64,000 nucleotides of DNA from Mycobacterium intracellulare ATCC 13950 (GTDB taxonomy: Bacteria; Actinomycetota; Actinomycetes; Mycobacteriales; Mycobacteriaceae). The notes under the pieces were generated by a model. That model was not told the DNA's origin and did no database searches. It saw only the letters and a program-made list of their open reading frames with translations. This document shows, in pieces, positions 26,586 to 35,201 of this stretch. The stretch covers positions 1,364,001 through 1,428,000 of the forward strand of contig NC_016946.1 of NCBI RefSeq assembly GCF_000277125.1, written 5' to 3'. The position numbers and the translations under genes were made by a program. Positions within the stretch are counted from its first letter, which is position 1, and each line of letters starts with the position of its first letter.

Positions 26586-26714
26586 AATTGTACTTCCTGC
26601 CCGGTGGCTACGCCATCGCCCCTGCATCGATCGTTTTCGACAAAAGTGTCAAAAAAGAGTAGCCTCGCGATAGTCCTGCTGCTAGGCGTCGTGCGTGGAA
26701 AGGACATTCCGATA

Positions 26715-27728
26715 ATGCAAACATTGCCGAGCATGCTGCCCACCGGGTGGTTTCAGGTCGCCTGGAGCGCTGACCTTGCCGTCGCCGAGGTGATCCCGAT
26801 GCACTACTTCGGCCGGGATCTGGTCGCCTTCCGGCAGCTGGATGGGGTGGTGAAGGTGCTGGACGCGCACTGCCAGCATCTTGGCGCGAGCCTGGCCCAC
26901 GGCGGCTGCGTAGTCGAAGAAGGCATCCAGTGCCCTTTTCACGGCTGGGTGTGGAACGGCGCGGGACGCAACGTCCACATTCCCTACCAGGATCGGCCCA
27001 ATAAGGGCCGCCGAGTACGTAGCTACCCGGTCGCCGAGCTCAACGATTCGATCTTGATCTGGCATGACAGCGCGGGCAGAGATCCATTGTGGGCGGCACC
27101 CGACGCGTTCGCGGTGCTTGGCGAACACGTCCGCTCGCAACGATTCCACCCATTGACAGCCGATTGCCGGACGCGGCATGAGCGGGTAAAGGTGCATCCC
27201 CAGGTGATCGCCGAGAACGCCGTCGATCCTCACCACTTCCAATTCGTCCATCGCACCCCGATCAGTCCCGTGGTACTGCGTGAAAGCACCGACAGCTCGA
27301 CCTGGTCGGCCAAGGTCGGCTTTGGCCGGAGGTGGAGCGACGGCCTGGACCGCACCGGCGACACGATGAACACGATCGAAATCTATTGGTCAGGAATCGG
27401 GCTCAGCTACAACGGCGAACACGTCCGCGACGGAATCCGAGTCATCTCCATCTGCGCGACACCGGTGGACGACACCAGATCCGACATCTTCGCCGGCTAC
27501 TGGATCAGCGAGGAAACGTCAGAAGGCCCGGATGATTTCGAGGCGCGCCTGGCCGCAGCGAAACTCGCCCTGCCCGACGACATCCGGATCTGGGAGCACC
27601 AGAAGTACCTCGAACCGCCGGGTCTGGCGACCTCGGAGGCGGCAGGCTTTCGCGCGCTGCGCCGGTGGGCGAGCGGGTTTTATCCCGAACCGGAGGCTGC
27701 CGCCGAGCCGGTCGCGCATGGTGTCTGA
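26715..27728 (+). CDS. Rieske non-haem iron oxygenase, KshA-like
   Basis: 337 residues from the ATG at 26715 (GGAAAGG upstream). The [2Fe-2S] ligands are Cys53, His55, Cys73 and His76 (CQH...CPFH), and the mononuclear iron site is Asp171/His174/His179 in DPHHFQFVH, preceded by Asn168. The C-terminal IWEHQKYLEPPGLAT...ALRRWASGFYP parallels the end of KshA, the oxygenase of 3-ketosteroid 9-alpha-hydroxylase, so a hydroxylation of a polycyclic or terpenoid substrate is likely; the exact substrate is not known. No KshB-type reductase is encoded in the window, so electrons must come from elsewhere. It overlaps the following TetR gene by 11 nt. Confidence 0.88.
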   Translation: MQTLPSMLPTGWFQVAWSADLAVAEVIPMHYFGRDLVAFRQLDGVVKVLDAHCQHLGASLAHGGCVVEEGIQCPFHGWVWNGAGRNVHIPYQDRPNKGRRVRSYPVAELNDSILIWHDSAGRDPLWAAPDAFAVLGEHVRSQRFHPLTADCRTRHERVKVHPQVIAENAVDPHHFQFVHRTPISPVVLRESTDSSTWSAKVGFGRRWSDGLDRTGDTMNTIEIYWSGIGLSYNGEHVRDGIRVISICATPVDDTRSDIFAGYWISEETSEGPDDFEARLAAAKLALPDDIRIWEHQKYLEPPGLATSEAAGFRALRRWASGFYPEPEAAAEPVAHGV

Positions 27729-28329
27729 GGGCTCGCCCCCGCGGGTAACACGCAAGTCCGACCGCACCCGAGAGTCAATCCTGGACGCTGCGCGGACCGC
27801 GTTTGCGCGCAAGGGTTTCTCGGGCGTCACCATCAAGGACATCACTGACCTCGCGCCGGTCACCCGGGCGAGCTTCTACTATTACTTCTCCGACAAGACC
27901 GAGCTTTTCATCGAGCTCGGCACCGACACCTACCGCGAAGCGCTGGCGGTTGTCGAGGGTTTCATGGAGCAGGGGAGCCCGCCCAGCCGGGAGGACGTCG
28001 AGGCCTGGGTTGCCGGCTACTTCGACTACCTCGACCGCAACGGTGCGTTCGTCATCCGCTCCACGGAGGACATGCCTCCCGATCGCAAATTCCGCGCGGC
28101 GGTCGCCCGCTCGCACCGTCGAACCGCCGCCGCGCTCGGTGAGGGCATCGCAAAGATGGCGCCGACACCGCCCGACCTCGACCCCGTGGCTACCGGGCTG
28201 GTGATAATGGCGATGCTCGAACGCTCATGGCTGATGGTTCGCCACAACGAGGTCCCGTCGACGACACGCCAAGCGGTGATCATGGCGGCCACCGAGATGC
28301 TGTGGCGAACGGTCAACGGTCAGACCTGA
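27718..28329 (+). CDS. TetR-family transcriptional regulator, coupled to the Rieske gene
   Basis: 203 residues from the ATG at 27718, inside the 3' end of the Rieske gene; a longer frame into that gene is rejected. The N-terminal helix-turn-helix reads ILDAARTAFARKGFSGVTIK, DITDLAPVTRASFYYYFSDK. The C-terminal ligand-binding half contains EDVEAWVAGYFDYLDRNGAF and GLVIMAMLERSWLMVRHNEV, typical of lipid-responsive mycobacterial TetRs. Overlap with the oxygenase gene implies joint expression and feedback control, plausibly through the palindrome at 26561-26585. Its 3' end overlaps the convergent cysteine-hydrolase-like gene by 17 nt. Confidence 0.9.
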   Translation: MVSEGSPPRVTRKSDRTRESILDAARTAFARKGFSGVTIKDITDLAPVTRASFYYYFSDKTELFIELGTDTYREALAVVEGFMEQGSPPSREDVEAWVAGYFDYLDRNGAFVIRSTEDMPPDRKFRAAVARSHRRTAAALGEGIAKMAPTPPDLDPVATGLVIMAMLERSWLMVRHNEVPSTTRQAVIMAATEMLWRTVNGQT

Positions 28330-28930
28330 CCGATGTCCATTCGCCGATAAGCTTATCGATCGTGGTCAGCCGACCCAGCACGGCAATAGTGTTGTCCAGC
28401 ACCTGTTCTGCATAGTCCTTGGGGGTGCCGCCGACGGCGTCGCGCGGGACGACGAGTTCGAAACCGGCCTGCGTAACATGCCCGGCAGTGTGGGTGATCG
28501 CCAGGTTCAGCGAAACGCCGGCAAGGACGATGGTGCTCACGCCGAAGCCTTTGAGCACGGGCAGTAGTTCGGAATCGAGCGTTGGGAAAAGGCCGTGGTG
28601 GCGCGGTAACACCAGATCGGTGGGTGCCAGTAGCTCGGGAAGCACTGTAGTGGAGGCGGTTCCGGGTGCCCAGTGAGCGGTTGCGGGGCCCAGGGCCCGC
28701 CAGATGCGCGCCGTCCCGGTCGGCCGGCCCCCGAGGTTGCCCTCATAGGTCGCGTGCACCACCCGCGCGCCGAACTGGCGGGCGGAATCGAGAAGTCGGC
28801 GCACACTGGAGACGAGTTCAGAGCTGTCGGCGGCCAAAGCGGGCAAGACGGACTCGGGGCCTAGCACACCGTTCTGGCATTCCACACAGACAACGGCCGT
28901 AGTCTCGGGGTCCCATGGTGTCGGAGCCAT
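28313..28930 (-). CDS. Isochorismatase/cysteine-hydrolase-fold protein lacking the catalytic cysteine
   Basis: 205 residues of the isochorismatase-like alpha/beta fold. The order of motifs is preserved: TAVVCVECQNGVLGPES (family LLVIDMQNDF), RQFGARVVHATYEG, LPRHHGLFPTLDSELLPVLK, VSTIVLAGVSLNLAITHTAG and FELVVPRDAVGGTPKDYAEQ. The usual triad is altered: Glu17 stands where Asp is expected, and Ala144 (GVSLNLAIT) stands at the nucleophilic Cys position of GVxTNxCV. The fold assignment is firm. Activity as a classical cysteine hydrolase is doubtful; a non-nucleophilic mechanism like that of isochorismatases without Cys, or a binding role, is possible. It is single, divergent from the acyl-CoA synthetase gene. 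Confidence 0.82.
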   Translation of the reverse strand: MAPTPWDPETTAVVCVECQNGVLGPESVLPALAADSSELVSSVRRLLDSARQFGARVVHATYEGNLGGRPTGTARIWRALGPATAHWAPGTASTTVLPELLAPTDLVLPRHHGLFPTLDSELLPVLKGFGVSTIVLAGVSLNLAITHTAGHVTQAGFELVVPRDAVGGTPKDYAEQVLDNTIAVLGRLTTIDKLIGEWTSVRSDR

Positions 28931-28952
28931 CCCTGCACCCTAGTCCATTTTT

Positions 28953-28982
28953 TTGACACCTGTGACGAAAAATTCGGTAGAT
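28953..28982 (+). promoter_or_regulatory. Probable sigma-A-type promoter of the acyl-CoA synthetase gene
   Basis: A perfect -35 hexamer TTGACA (28953-28958) is followed after 18 nt by GTAGAT (28977-28982) as a weak -10. It lies 57 nt upstream of the GTG at 29040, in an AT-rich spacer between divergent genes. Confidence 0.4.
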
Positions 28983-29039
28983 CCCTTACAAAATATCGCG
29001 TTTCGCCTTCTTTACCTCGGAAGACTCTAAGGTGAAATC

Positions 29040-30566
29040 GTGGAGATCCGCGATCACATCTCATCCGGTAAACCTGCCCTGGTCCTCGCTCGGACTGGCA
29101 CGGTGATCGACTTTGCCGAGCTGGAGAAGCGTGCCAATCGTCTGGCTCACTTCTGGTATGCCGCCGGACTTCGCGAGGGCGACACGGTTGCGGCATTACT
29201 CGAGAACAATGAACACGTCCATGCCGTGATGTGGGCGGCGCGCCGAAGCGGTCTGTACTACGCGTTGATCAACACTCACCTGACAGCCGCCGAGGCCGCC
29301 TACATCGTCGACAACAGTTCAGCAAAGGCGCTGATCGGGTCACGCGCGACTCGCGACATCTGCGAAGGCCTTGCCGAGCATTCCCCCGGCGGGTTACCTG
29401 AGCTGCTGCTGATCGCCGACGACGATCTAGACGGATGGTACCGCTACCCGGAATGCGTTGCCGACCAACCCGAGACGCCGATCCCCGACGAAAGCGAAGG
29501 CGATCTGCTGCAGTACTCGTCGGGAACCACTGGCAGACCCAAGGGGATCCGCCGTGAGCTTCCGCATCTACCACCAAGCGAAGCACCCAGCATCCTGATG
29601 CCGTTGATGAATGCCGTCGGAATCACCAGCGAGTCGGTGTATCTGAGCCCGGCGCCGCTGTACCACACCGCGCCGTCGTTCTGGTCGATGGTGGTGCAGT
29701 CGCTGGGCGGCACCACCGTCGTGATGGAGAAGTTCGACCCGGAACACGCGCTCGAGTGCATCCAGCGCTACGGCATCACTCATGGCCAATTCGTCCCGGC
29801 GATGTTCGTGCGGATGCTCAAACTGCCCGAAGCGGTGCGCATATCCTACGACGTTTCCAGCCTGCAGCGGGTGGTGCATGCGGCCGCGCCATGCCCGGTG
29901 GACATCAAGAAACAGATGATCGCGTGGTGGGGGCCGATCATCGACGAGTACTACGCCGCTTCGGAGGCGGTGGGAGCCTCGTTCATCCGCGCCGAGGACT
30001 GGCTTACCCACCCCGGCTCGGTCGGCCGACCCTTGGTTGGGGTCCCACACATCCTCGACGAGAGCGGCCATGAGCTACCGCCCGGTGTGCCCGGCGAGAT
30101 CTATTATGAGGGAGGGCATTCGTTCCAGTACCTCAAAGACGATGCGAAGACGGCGGCGGCCCACGACGCGCACGGCTGGGTGACCGTCGGTGACATCGGC
30201 TATCTCGACGTGGATGGCTACCTCTATCTCACTGATCGCCGTCATCACATGATCATTTCGGGTGGCGTGAACATCTACCCGCAAGAAGCCGAAGACCTCC
30301 TGATCACCCATCCCAAGGTGCTCGACGCCGCAGTCTTCGGTATTCCGGATGACGAGATGGGTCAGGCTGTCAAAGGCGTGGTGCAGACGGTAGATCCGGC
30401 TGATGCCAACGACGGCTTCGCGGCGGAGTTATTGGAGTGGCTGCGAAACCGGTTGGCGCACTACAAGTGTCCGCGGTCTCTCTCGTTCGAGGCGCAGCTG
30501 CCCCGGACCGATGCCGGTAAGTTGTACAAGCAGCAGCTCGTCGGCAAATATTCGGCGAAGGGATAG
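29040..30566 (+). CDS. Acyl-CoA synthetase (FadD-like, ANL superfamily)
   Basis: 508 residues, ATP-dependent formation of an acyl-CoA through an acyl-adenylate. Motifs: P-loop LLQYSSGTTGRPKGIRR, aromatic/A5 region IDEYYASEAVGAS, A7-A8 hinge GWVTVGDIGYLDVDGYLYLT followed by DRRHHMIISGGVNIYPQEAE, and the catalytic Lys in PRTDAGKLYKQQL. The start is a GTG following AAGGTGAAATC. The sequence between SGTTGRPKG and the next conserved block is longer and more charged (RRELPHLPPSEAPS) than in typical medium-chain FadDs, suggesting an unusual acid substrate. It ends 4 nt before the convergent P450 gene. Confidence 0.92.
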   Translation: MEIRDHISSGKPALVLARTGTVIDFAELEKRANRLAHFWYAAGLREGDTVAALLENNEHVHAVMWAARRSGLYYALINTHLTAAEAAYIVDNSSAKALIGSRATRDICEGLAEHSPGGLPELLLIADDDLDGWYRYPECVADQPETPIPDESEGDLLQYSSGTTGRPKGIRRELPHLPPSEAPSILMPLMNAVGITSESVYLSPAPLYHTAPSFWSMVVQSLGGTTVVMEKFDPEHALECIQRYGITHGQFVPAMFVRMLKLPEAVRISYDVSSLQRVVHAAAPCPVDIKKQMIAWWGPIIDEYYAASEAVGASFIRAEDWLTHPGSVGRPLVGVPHILDESGHELPPGVPGEIYYEGGHSFQYLKDDAKTAAAHDAHGWVTVGDIGYLDVDGYLYLTDRRHHMIISGGVNIYPQEAEDLLITHPKVLDAAVFGIPDDEMGQAVKGVVQTVDPADANDGFAAELLEWLRNRLAHYKCPRSLSFEAQLPRTDAGKLYKQQLVGKYSAKG

Positions 30567-30570
30567 GTGA

Positions 30571-31743
<1,173 letters not shown>

Positions 31744-32541
31744 TTAGAATGCCGACCGGTGCAAGCCACCGTCGACTTCGATCCAACTACCGGTGAGGTA
31801 GCCGGCAGGTTCTGAGCAAAGATAGGCGATGAGCGAGGCAATCTCGCTCGGTTTGCCCATTCGCGCTGCCGGCACCCGAGCTTCGCGCAGCATGAACTCG
31901 CGTCGCTCCTGATCGGTGCTCGCGCCGAGGTGCTGCTCCAGGTAGGCCAGTGCGTTCTCAGTCTCGATCCAGCCGGGCGCGACGGTGTTGACCGTGATGC
32001 CGAACTGGGCGTACTCGTCGGAGACCGTCTTGAGCAGGCCGATCGTCGACGGCCGACTGGTGTTGGCCACCGCGTGGTGGATGTTGCCCGCCGGCTCCTT
32101 GGCGGTGGCGGAGCCGATGTGCACGAATCGGCCCCAGCCGGCGTCCTGCATGGCAGGCAGGACCGCGTGCAGCAGGAGGATCTGGCTCATCGTGTGCAGT
32201 TCGAAGGACTCACGGTAGACGTTCACATCGGTGATATCGGCGAAATCGCCGGGCCGCTGGTACTTGGCCTGCCCGACAACGATCAGCGGTGCCCCGTGCC
32301 GGGCCGCAATCTCGCGGACGGCGTCGGTGAGCTGCCCGTCGTCGGCCACGTCGGCAGTGACACCGATGGCAGTGCCCCCTTCAGTGCGGATCGCCTCGAC
32401 CGCGGCGTCGACATCGGTCTTAGTCCGCGCCAGTATCGCAACCCGCGCACCTTCTGCGGCAAGCAGTTTGGCGACCTCGAAGCCGATTCCCTTGCTGCCG
32501 CCGACGACCAGCGCCGATCGGCCGTCGATTCCGTAATGCAT
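31744..32541 (-). CDS. Short-chain dehydrogenase/reductase lacking the YxxxK catalytic pair
   Basis: 265 residues with a good SDR Rossmann fold: cofactor loop ALVVGGSKGIGFEVAKLLAA, VAILART, TADVADDGQLTDAVREIAAR, active-site strand FVHIGSATAKEP, VNTVAPGWIETENALAY, and the C-terminal LTGSWIEVDGG. However, the NNAG motif is replaced by VVGQAK, and where YxxxK is expected the text reads ANTSR (residues 159-163), aligned by the downstream GLLKTVSDE that normally follows. A classical hydride-transfer site is therefore absent. It may be a non-redox or a differently acting SDR, for example a hydratase-type or structural subunit (inference). It is 12 nt behind SDR 32554. Confidence 0.85.
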   Translation of the reverse strand: MHYGIDGRSALVVGGSKGIGFEVAKLLAAEGARVAILARTKTDVDAAVEAIRTEGGTAIGVTADVADDGQLTDAVREIAARHGAPLIVVGQAKYQRPGDFADITDVNVYRESFELHTMSQILLLHAVLPAMQDAGWGRFVHIGSATAKEPAGNIHHAVANTSRPSTIGLLKTVSDEYAQFGITVNTVAPGWIETENALAYLEQHLGASTDQERREFMLREARVPAARMGKPSEIASLIAYLCSEPAGYLTGSWIEVDGGLHRSAF

Positions 32542-32553
32542 CCGGCGCGCCGA

Positions 32554-33384
32554 CTAGCCTCGCCGCACGTCCATGCCGGCGTCCACCTTGAGCATGCTTC
32601 CGGTGAACGAACGGCCCGCGTCGCTGATCAAAAAGAGGATCGTGTTGCTGACGTCGCGTGGCTCGATCAGCGGCAAGTCCGGCAGCGCGGTCTGGACTGC
32701 ATTGACCATGCGGGGGTTGTCCTCGATCACTTTGAACAGCGCCGGGTTGTCAGTGATCATCGGGGTCGCGCAATTCGTCGGCGCCACCGCATTGACGCGA
32801 ATACGGTCGGGGGCAAGCATGGCTGCGTACGCGCGGACCAGGCCGACGACGGCGACCTTGGACATCAGGTAGGCGTCGCTGCCGCCGCGGCCGTCGGTGA
32901 GATCCAGTAGGGCGATCATCGAACTCGTCGCGATCAGATTGCCACCCTCGCCACGTTCCTTCATGTGGGGGATCGCTACCTGGAAGGCGTTCCACACCCC
33001 GATGAGCATGATGTCGAGCCCTAGCCTCAGCGCCTCTGAGGCGTCGCGCTCATCGGCGTTGGTGAGCACGACCCCGGCATTCGCGAGCACCGTGTCGACG
33101 TGGCCGAACTCGGTGACGCCCGCGTCGAACGCCTCCTGCAGGGCAGCCTTGTCGCGGACGTCCGCCTTGCGGGTCAGCATCTTCCTGCCGGTCTTTTCCA
33201 CCAGGCGGGCCGTCTCCTCGAGATCGTCTTCGGTGCCAAGTGCATAGGGCACGATGTCGAGGTTCTCGCAGATGTCGACGCCGATGATGTCGGCACCTTG
33301 CTCGGCGCACATCACCGCGTGCGAACGGCCTTGCCCGCGAGCGGCTCCGGTGATGAAGACAACTCTGCCGTCCAGTGAACCCAT
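32554..33384 (-). CDS. SDR oxidoreductase, probable mycofactocin-coupled type
   Basis: 276 residues. The cofactor loop VVFITGAARGQGRSHAVMCA followed by EQGADIIGVDICENLDIV is the signature of the mycofactocin-dependent SDR subfamily, in which NAD(H) is held tightly and electrons pass to mycofactocin. Catalytic residues are intact: VLANAGV, Ser in ATSSMIA, and YLMSK. The C-terminal PTNCATPMITDNPALFKVIE and FLISDAGRSFTGSMLKVDAG are also typical. The length (about 275) fits. It is the first gene of the SDR-SDR-P450 unit and divergent from an enoyl-CoA hydratase gene. Likely role: oxidation of an alcohol made by a P450 or Rieske enzyme. Confidence 0.9.
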   Translation of the reverse strand: MGSLDGRVVFITGAARGQGRSHAVMCAEQGADIIGVDICENLDIVPYALGTEDDLEETARLVEKTGRKMLTRKADVRDKAALQEAFDAGVTEFGHVDTVLANAGVVLTNADERDASEALRLGLDIMLIGVWNAFQVAIPHMKERGEGGNLIATSSMIALLDLTDGRGGSDAYLMSKVAVVGLVRAYAAMLAPDRIRVNAVAPTNCATPMITDNPALFKVIEDNPRMVNAVQTALPDLPLIEPRDVSNTILFLISDAGRSFTGSMLKVDAGMDVRRG

Positions 33385-33489
33385 ATCTTTAAGCCTCCAG
33401 TAGCTCTCGCTATCGGCCGCGCTCTGCGGGATGGTGAGGGCGCGACGCAGTGACGTGCGCCACGTTACGCCGCGGAATTGGAATCATAC

Positions 33490-33507
33490 AACTATTTGGC
33501 TAATTTG
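33490..33507 (+). promoter_or_regulatory. Copy of the recurring AACTAT-TAGCT element
   Basis: AACTATTTGGCTAATTTG lies 40 nt upstream of the enoyl-CoA hydratase ATG and about 105 nt upstream of the divergent SDR start. It shares 12 of 18 positions with the element at 38376. See the finding on the repeated element. Confidence 0.4.
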
Positions 33508-33547
33508 GTGGACGACGGAACACTCCGAGCTTTGGAAGGGATATCAC

Positions 33548-34375
33548 ATGTCCGACAGCCCCAATGGCGGTCCGCGCCCACCCGACGGTGACTGGTTGGG
33601 GAGCCCCTACCTGAGGTTCGAACGTGAAGGTGCGTTTGCGATCTGCACCTTGGACCGCCCCGAGGCGCGGAATGCGATGACGCCCGCGATGTACTTCGGG
33701 ATCCGTTACGCGGTGAGTCGCGTCAATGCCGACCCCGACCTCGCGGGCCTGCTCATCACCGGCACCGGCGACGTCTTCGCGCCGGGAGGTGACCTGGGTC
33801 AGAAAGCAGCAGACAACTGGATGGACTTCGCGTCCACCATGGGAACCGACGTCACGCCGTTCGACACGCTGCGGCAGTCGGCCAAGCCGGTCGTGTCCGC
33901 GGTCAACGGCATCTGTCAGGGTGGTGGCCTGCAGATCGCGATGTGCAGTGACCTCGCCGTGGTGAGTGATCGGGCCGTCTTCCGGGTGCCCGAATTGTTC
34001 CGTGGCATCGCCGACACGTACTACAGCCAGGTGCTGGCCCGGCTCATCGGACCGGTCCGGACCAAGGACCTGATGTTCACCGGACGGACGCTGAACGCGC
34101 AGGAGGCGCTCGACTGGGGCATGGTGAGCAGGGTGGTCCCGCACGACGACCTGATGAGCGTCGCCAAGGAGTTGCTCGCGCAGTGTTGCCGGACCGCTCC
34201 GGGAGCGCGCGGGTTGGTCAAGGCGAGCCTGGACAACTACCTCGGGCTGTACGACCGGATCGGCATGACGACCAGTCTGTTCGGTCCCGAGGCGGCCGAG
34301 GGCTTTCGGGCGTTCAAGCAGAAGGACTCGCCGGACTGGGTGCACCCGGAACTCCGGGTCCAGGGCCGGTTGTAG
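33548..34375 (+). CDS. Enoyl-CoA hydratase/isomerase (crotonase family)
   Basis: 275 residues from the ATG at 33548 (GGAAGGGA upstream). Crotonase landmarks: AFAICTLDRPEARNAMTP, the first oxyanion-hole loop ITGTGDVFAPGGDLGQK, the second in VSAVNGICQGGGLQIAMCSD, and VFRVPELFRGIADTYYSQVL with Glu in the region of a catalytic acid. The C-terminal helix includes VHPELRVQGRL. The long N-terminal extension (about 20 residues, Pro-rich) is a little unusual. It stands alone on the plus strand, facing a strong hairpin terminator. Hydration or double-bond isomerisation of a pathway enoyl-CoA is the likely role. Confidence 0.9.
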   Translation: MSDSPNGGPRPPDGDWLGSPYLRFEREGAFAICTLDRPEARNAMTPAMYFGIRYAVSRVNADPDLAGLLITGTGDVFAPGGDLGQKAADNWMDFASTMGTDVTPFDTLRQSAKPVVSAVNGICQGGGLQIAMCSDLAVVSDRAVFRVPELFRGIADTYYSQVLARLIGPVRTKDLMFTGRTLNAQEALDWGMVSRVVPHDDLMSVAKELLAQCCRTAPGARGLVKASLDNYLGLYDRIGMTTSLFGPEAAEGFRAFKQKDSPDWVHPELRVQGRL

Positions 34376-34382
34376 CCCGTCG

Positions 34383-34411
34383 CTGCGGGCCGACGCGAGG
34401 TCGGCCCGCAG
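34383..34411. terminator. Strong bidirectional hairpin between convergent genes
   Basis: A perfect 12-bp GC-rich stem (CTGCGGGCCGAC at 34383-34394, GTCGGCCCGCAG at 34400-34411) with a 5-nt loop, 8 nt after the hydratase stop and 11 nt from the end of the convergent SDR gene. No U-tract. Confidence 0.75.
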
Positions 34412-34421
34412 TCCACGCCGG

Positions 34422-35201
34422 CTACTTCGGAGTGAAGCGCTGCGCGCCGTCTAGGCGCATCACCTCGCCGTTGACGTAGCCGTTGGACAGCAGAAACGTT
34501 GCTGCGTCGGCATACTCGGCAGGAGTGCCTAGTCGCTTGGGGAACGGGATGTTGGCGGCGAACTTTGCGATCGCCTCTTCGCCGACCGACTCCATGATCG
34601 GCGTCTTCATCGTTCCAGGTGCGATGGTGTTGACTCGGATGCCCACCGAACTAAGGTCGCGAGCGGCAGCGATGGTCAACCCGATCACGCCGGCTTTCGC
34701 TGCGGCATAAGCCGTCTGGCCGATCTGGCCCTCATAGCCGGCAACCGAGGCCGTCATGACGATGGCACCGCGTTCGCCGTCCTCACGAGGTTCGGCAGCG
34801 GCTACCGCAGCCGCTACCAGCCGTGTCAGGTTGTAGGTGCCGTTGAGATACAGGTTGATCGTCTTAGTGAATGCGGCCATGTCGGCGGGACTGCCGTCGC
34901 GCTGCACGATCCGTTGGGCCACCCCGAAGCCGCCGTGCGCAACGACCGCGTAGCGCAATCGACCGAGCTGGTTGGCCTGCTCGATGGCGCCCTGCACACT
35001 CTCGTCACTGGTTACATCGGTACTGACAAACAGTGCCCCGCTGCCCAGTTCGTCGGCCAGAGCCTTACCCTTGTCGGCGGCGAGATCGGCGATCACCACG
35101 CCGAGTCCGTCGGCATGGAGCCGACGGACCGTCGCCTCGCCCAGGCCACCCGCGCCGCCGCTGACAATCGCCGACGCTCCGTCGAATTTCGCTACAGTCA
35201 C
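34422..35201 (-). CDS. SDR oxidoreductase (3-hydroxyacyl-CoA dehydrogenase type 10-like)
   Basis: 259 residues. Cofactor loop ASAIVSGGAGGLGEATVRRL, active-site Ser in VMTASVAGYEGQIG, Tyr/Lys in TAYAAAKAGVIGLT, and IRVNTIAPGTMKTPIMESVG, the pattern of HSD10-like 3-hydroxyacyl-CoA dehydrogenases. The GTG at 35201 is chosen because AAGGAG lies 5 nt upstream and it overlaps the preceding stop as GTGA; the TTG one codon earlier is too close to that site. It is last in a leftward four-gene unit (SDR 37465, two acyl-CoA dehydrogenases, this gene). A role in the 3-hydroxyacyl oxidation step after dehydrogenation and hydration is consistent. Confidence 0.9.
   Translation of the reverse strand: MTVAKFDGASAIVSGGAGGLGEATVRRLHADGLGVVIADLAADKGKALADELGSGALFVSTDVTSDESVQGAIEQANQLGRLRYAVVAHGGFGVAQRIVQRDGSPADMAAFTKTINLYLNGTYNLTRLVAAAVAAAEPREDGERGAIVMTASVAGYEGQIGQTAYAAAKAGVIGLTIAAARDLSSVGIRVNTIAPGTMKTPIMESVGEEAIAKFAANIPFPKRLGTPAEYADAATFLLSNGYVNGEVMRLDGAQRFTPK

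Noticed and set aside
28953..28982. Riboswitch or attenuator upstream of the acyl-CoA synthetase at 29040
   Set aside because: The leader is only about 50 nt long and has no stable hairpin; a simple promoter is enough.
31930..32910. 326-codon plus-strand open frame across two SDR genes
   Set aside because: It overlaps two intact SDR genes on the other strand and has no motif of its own.
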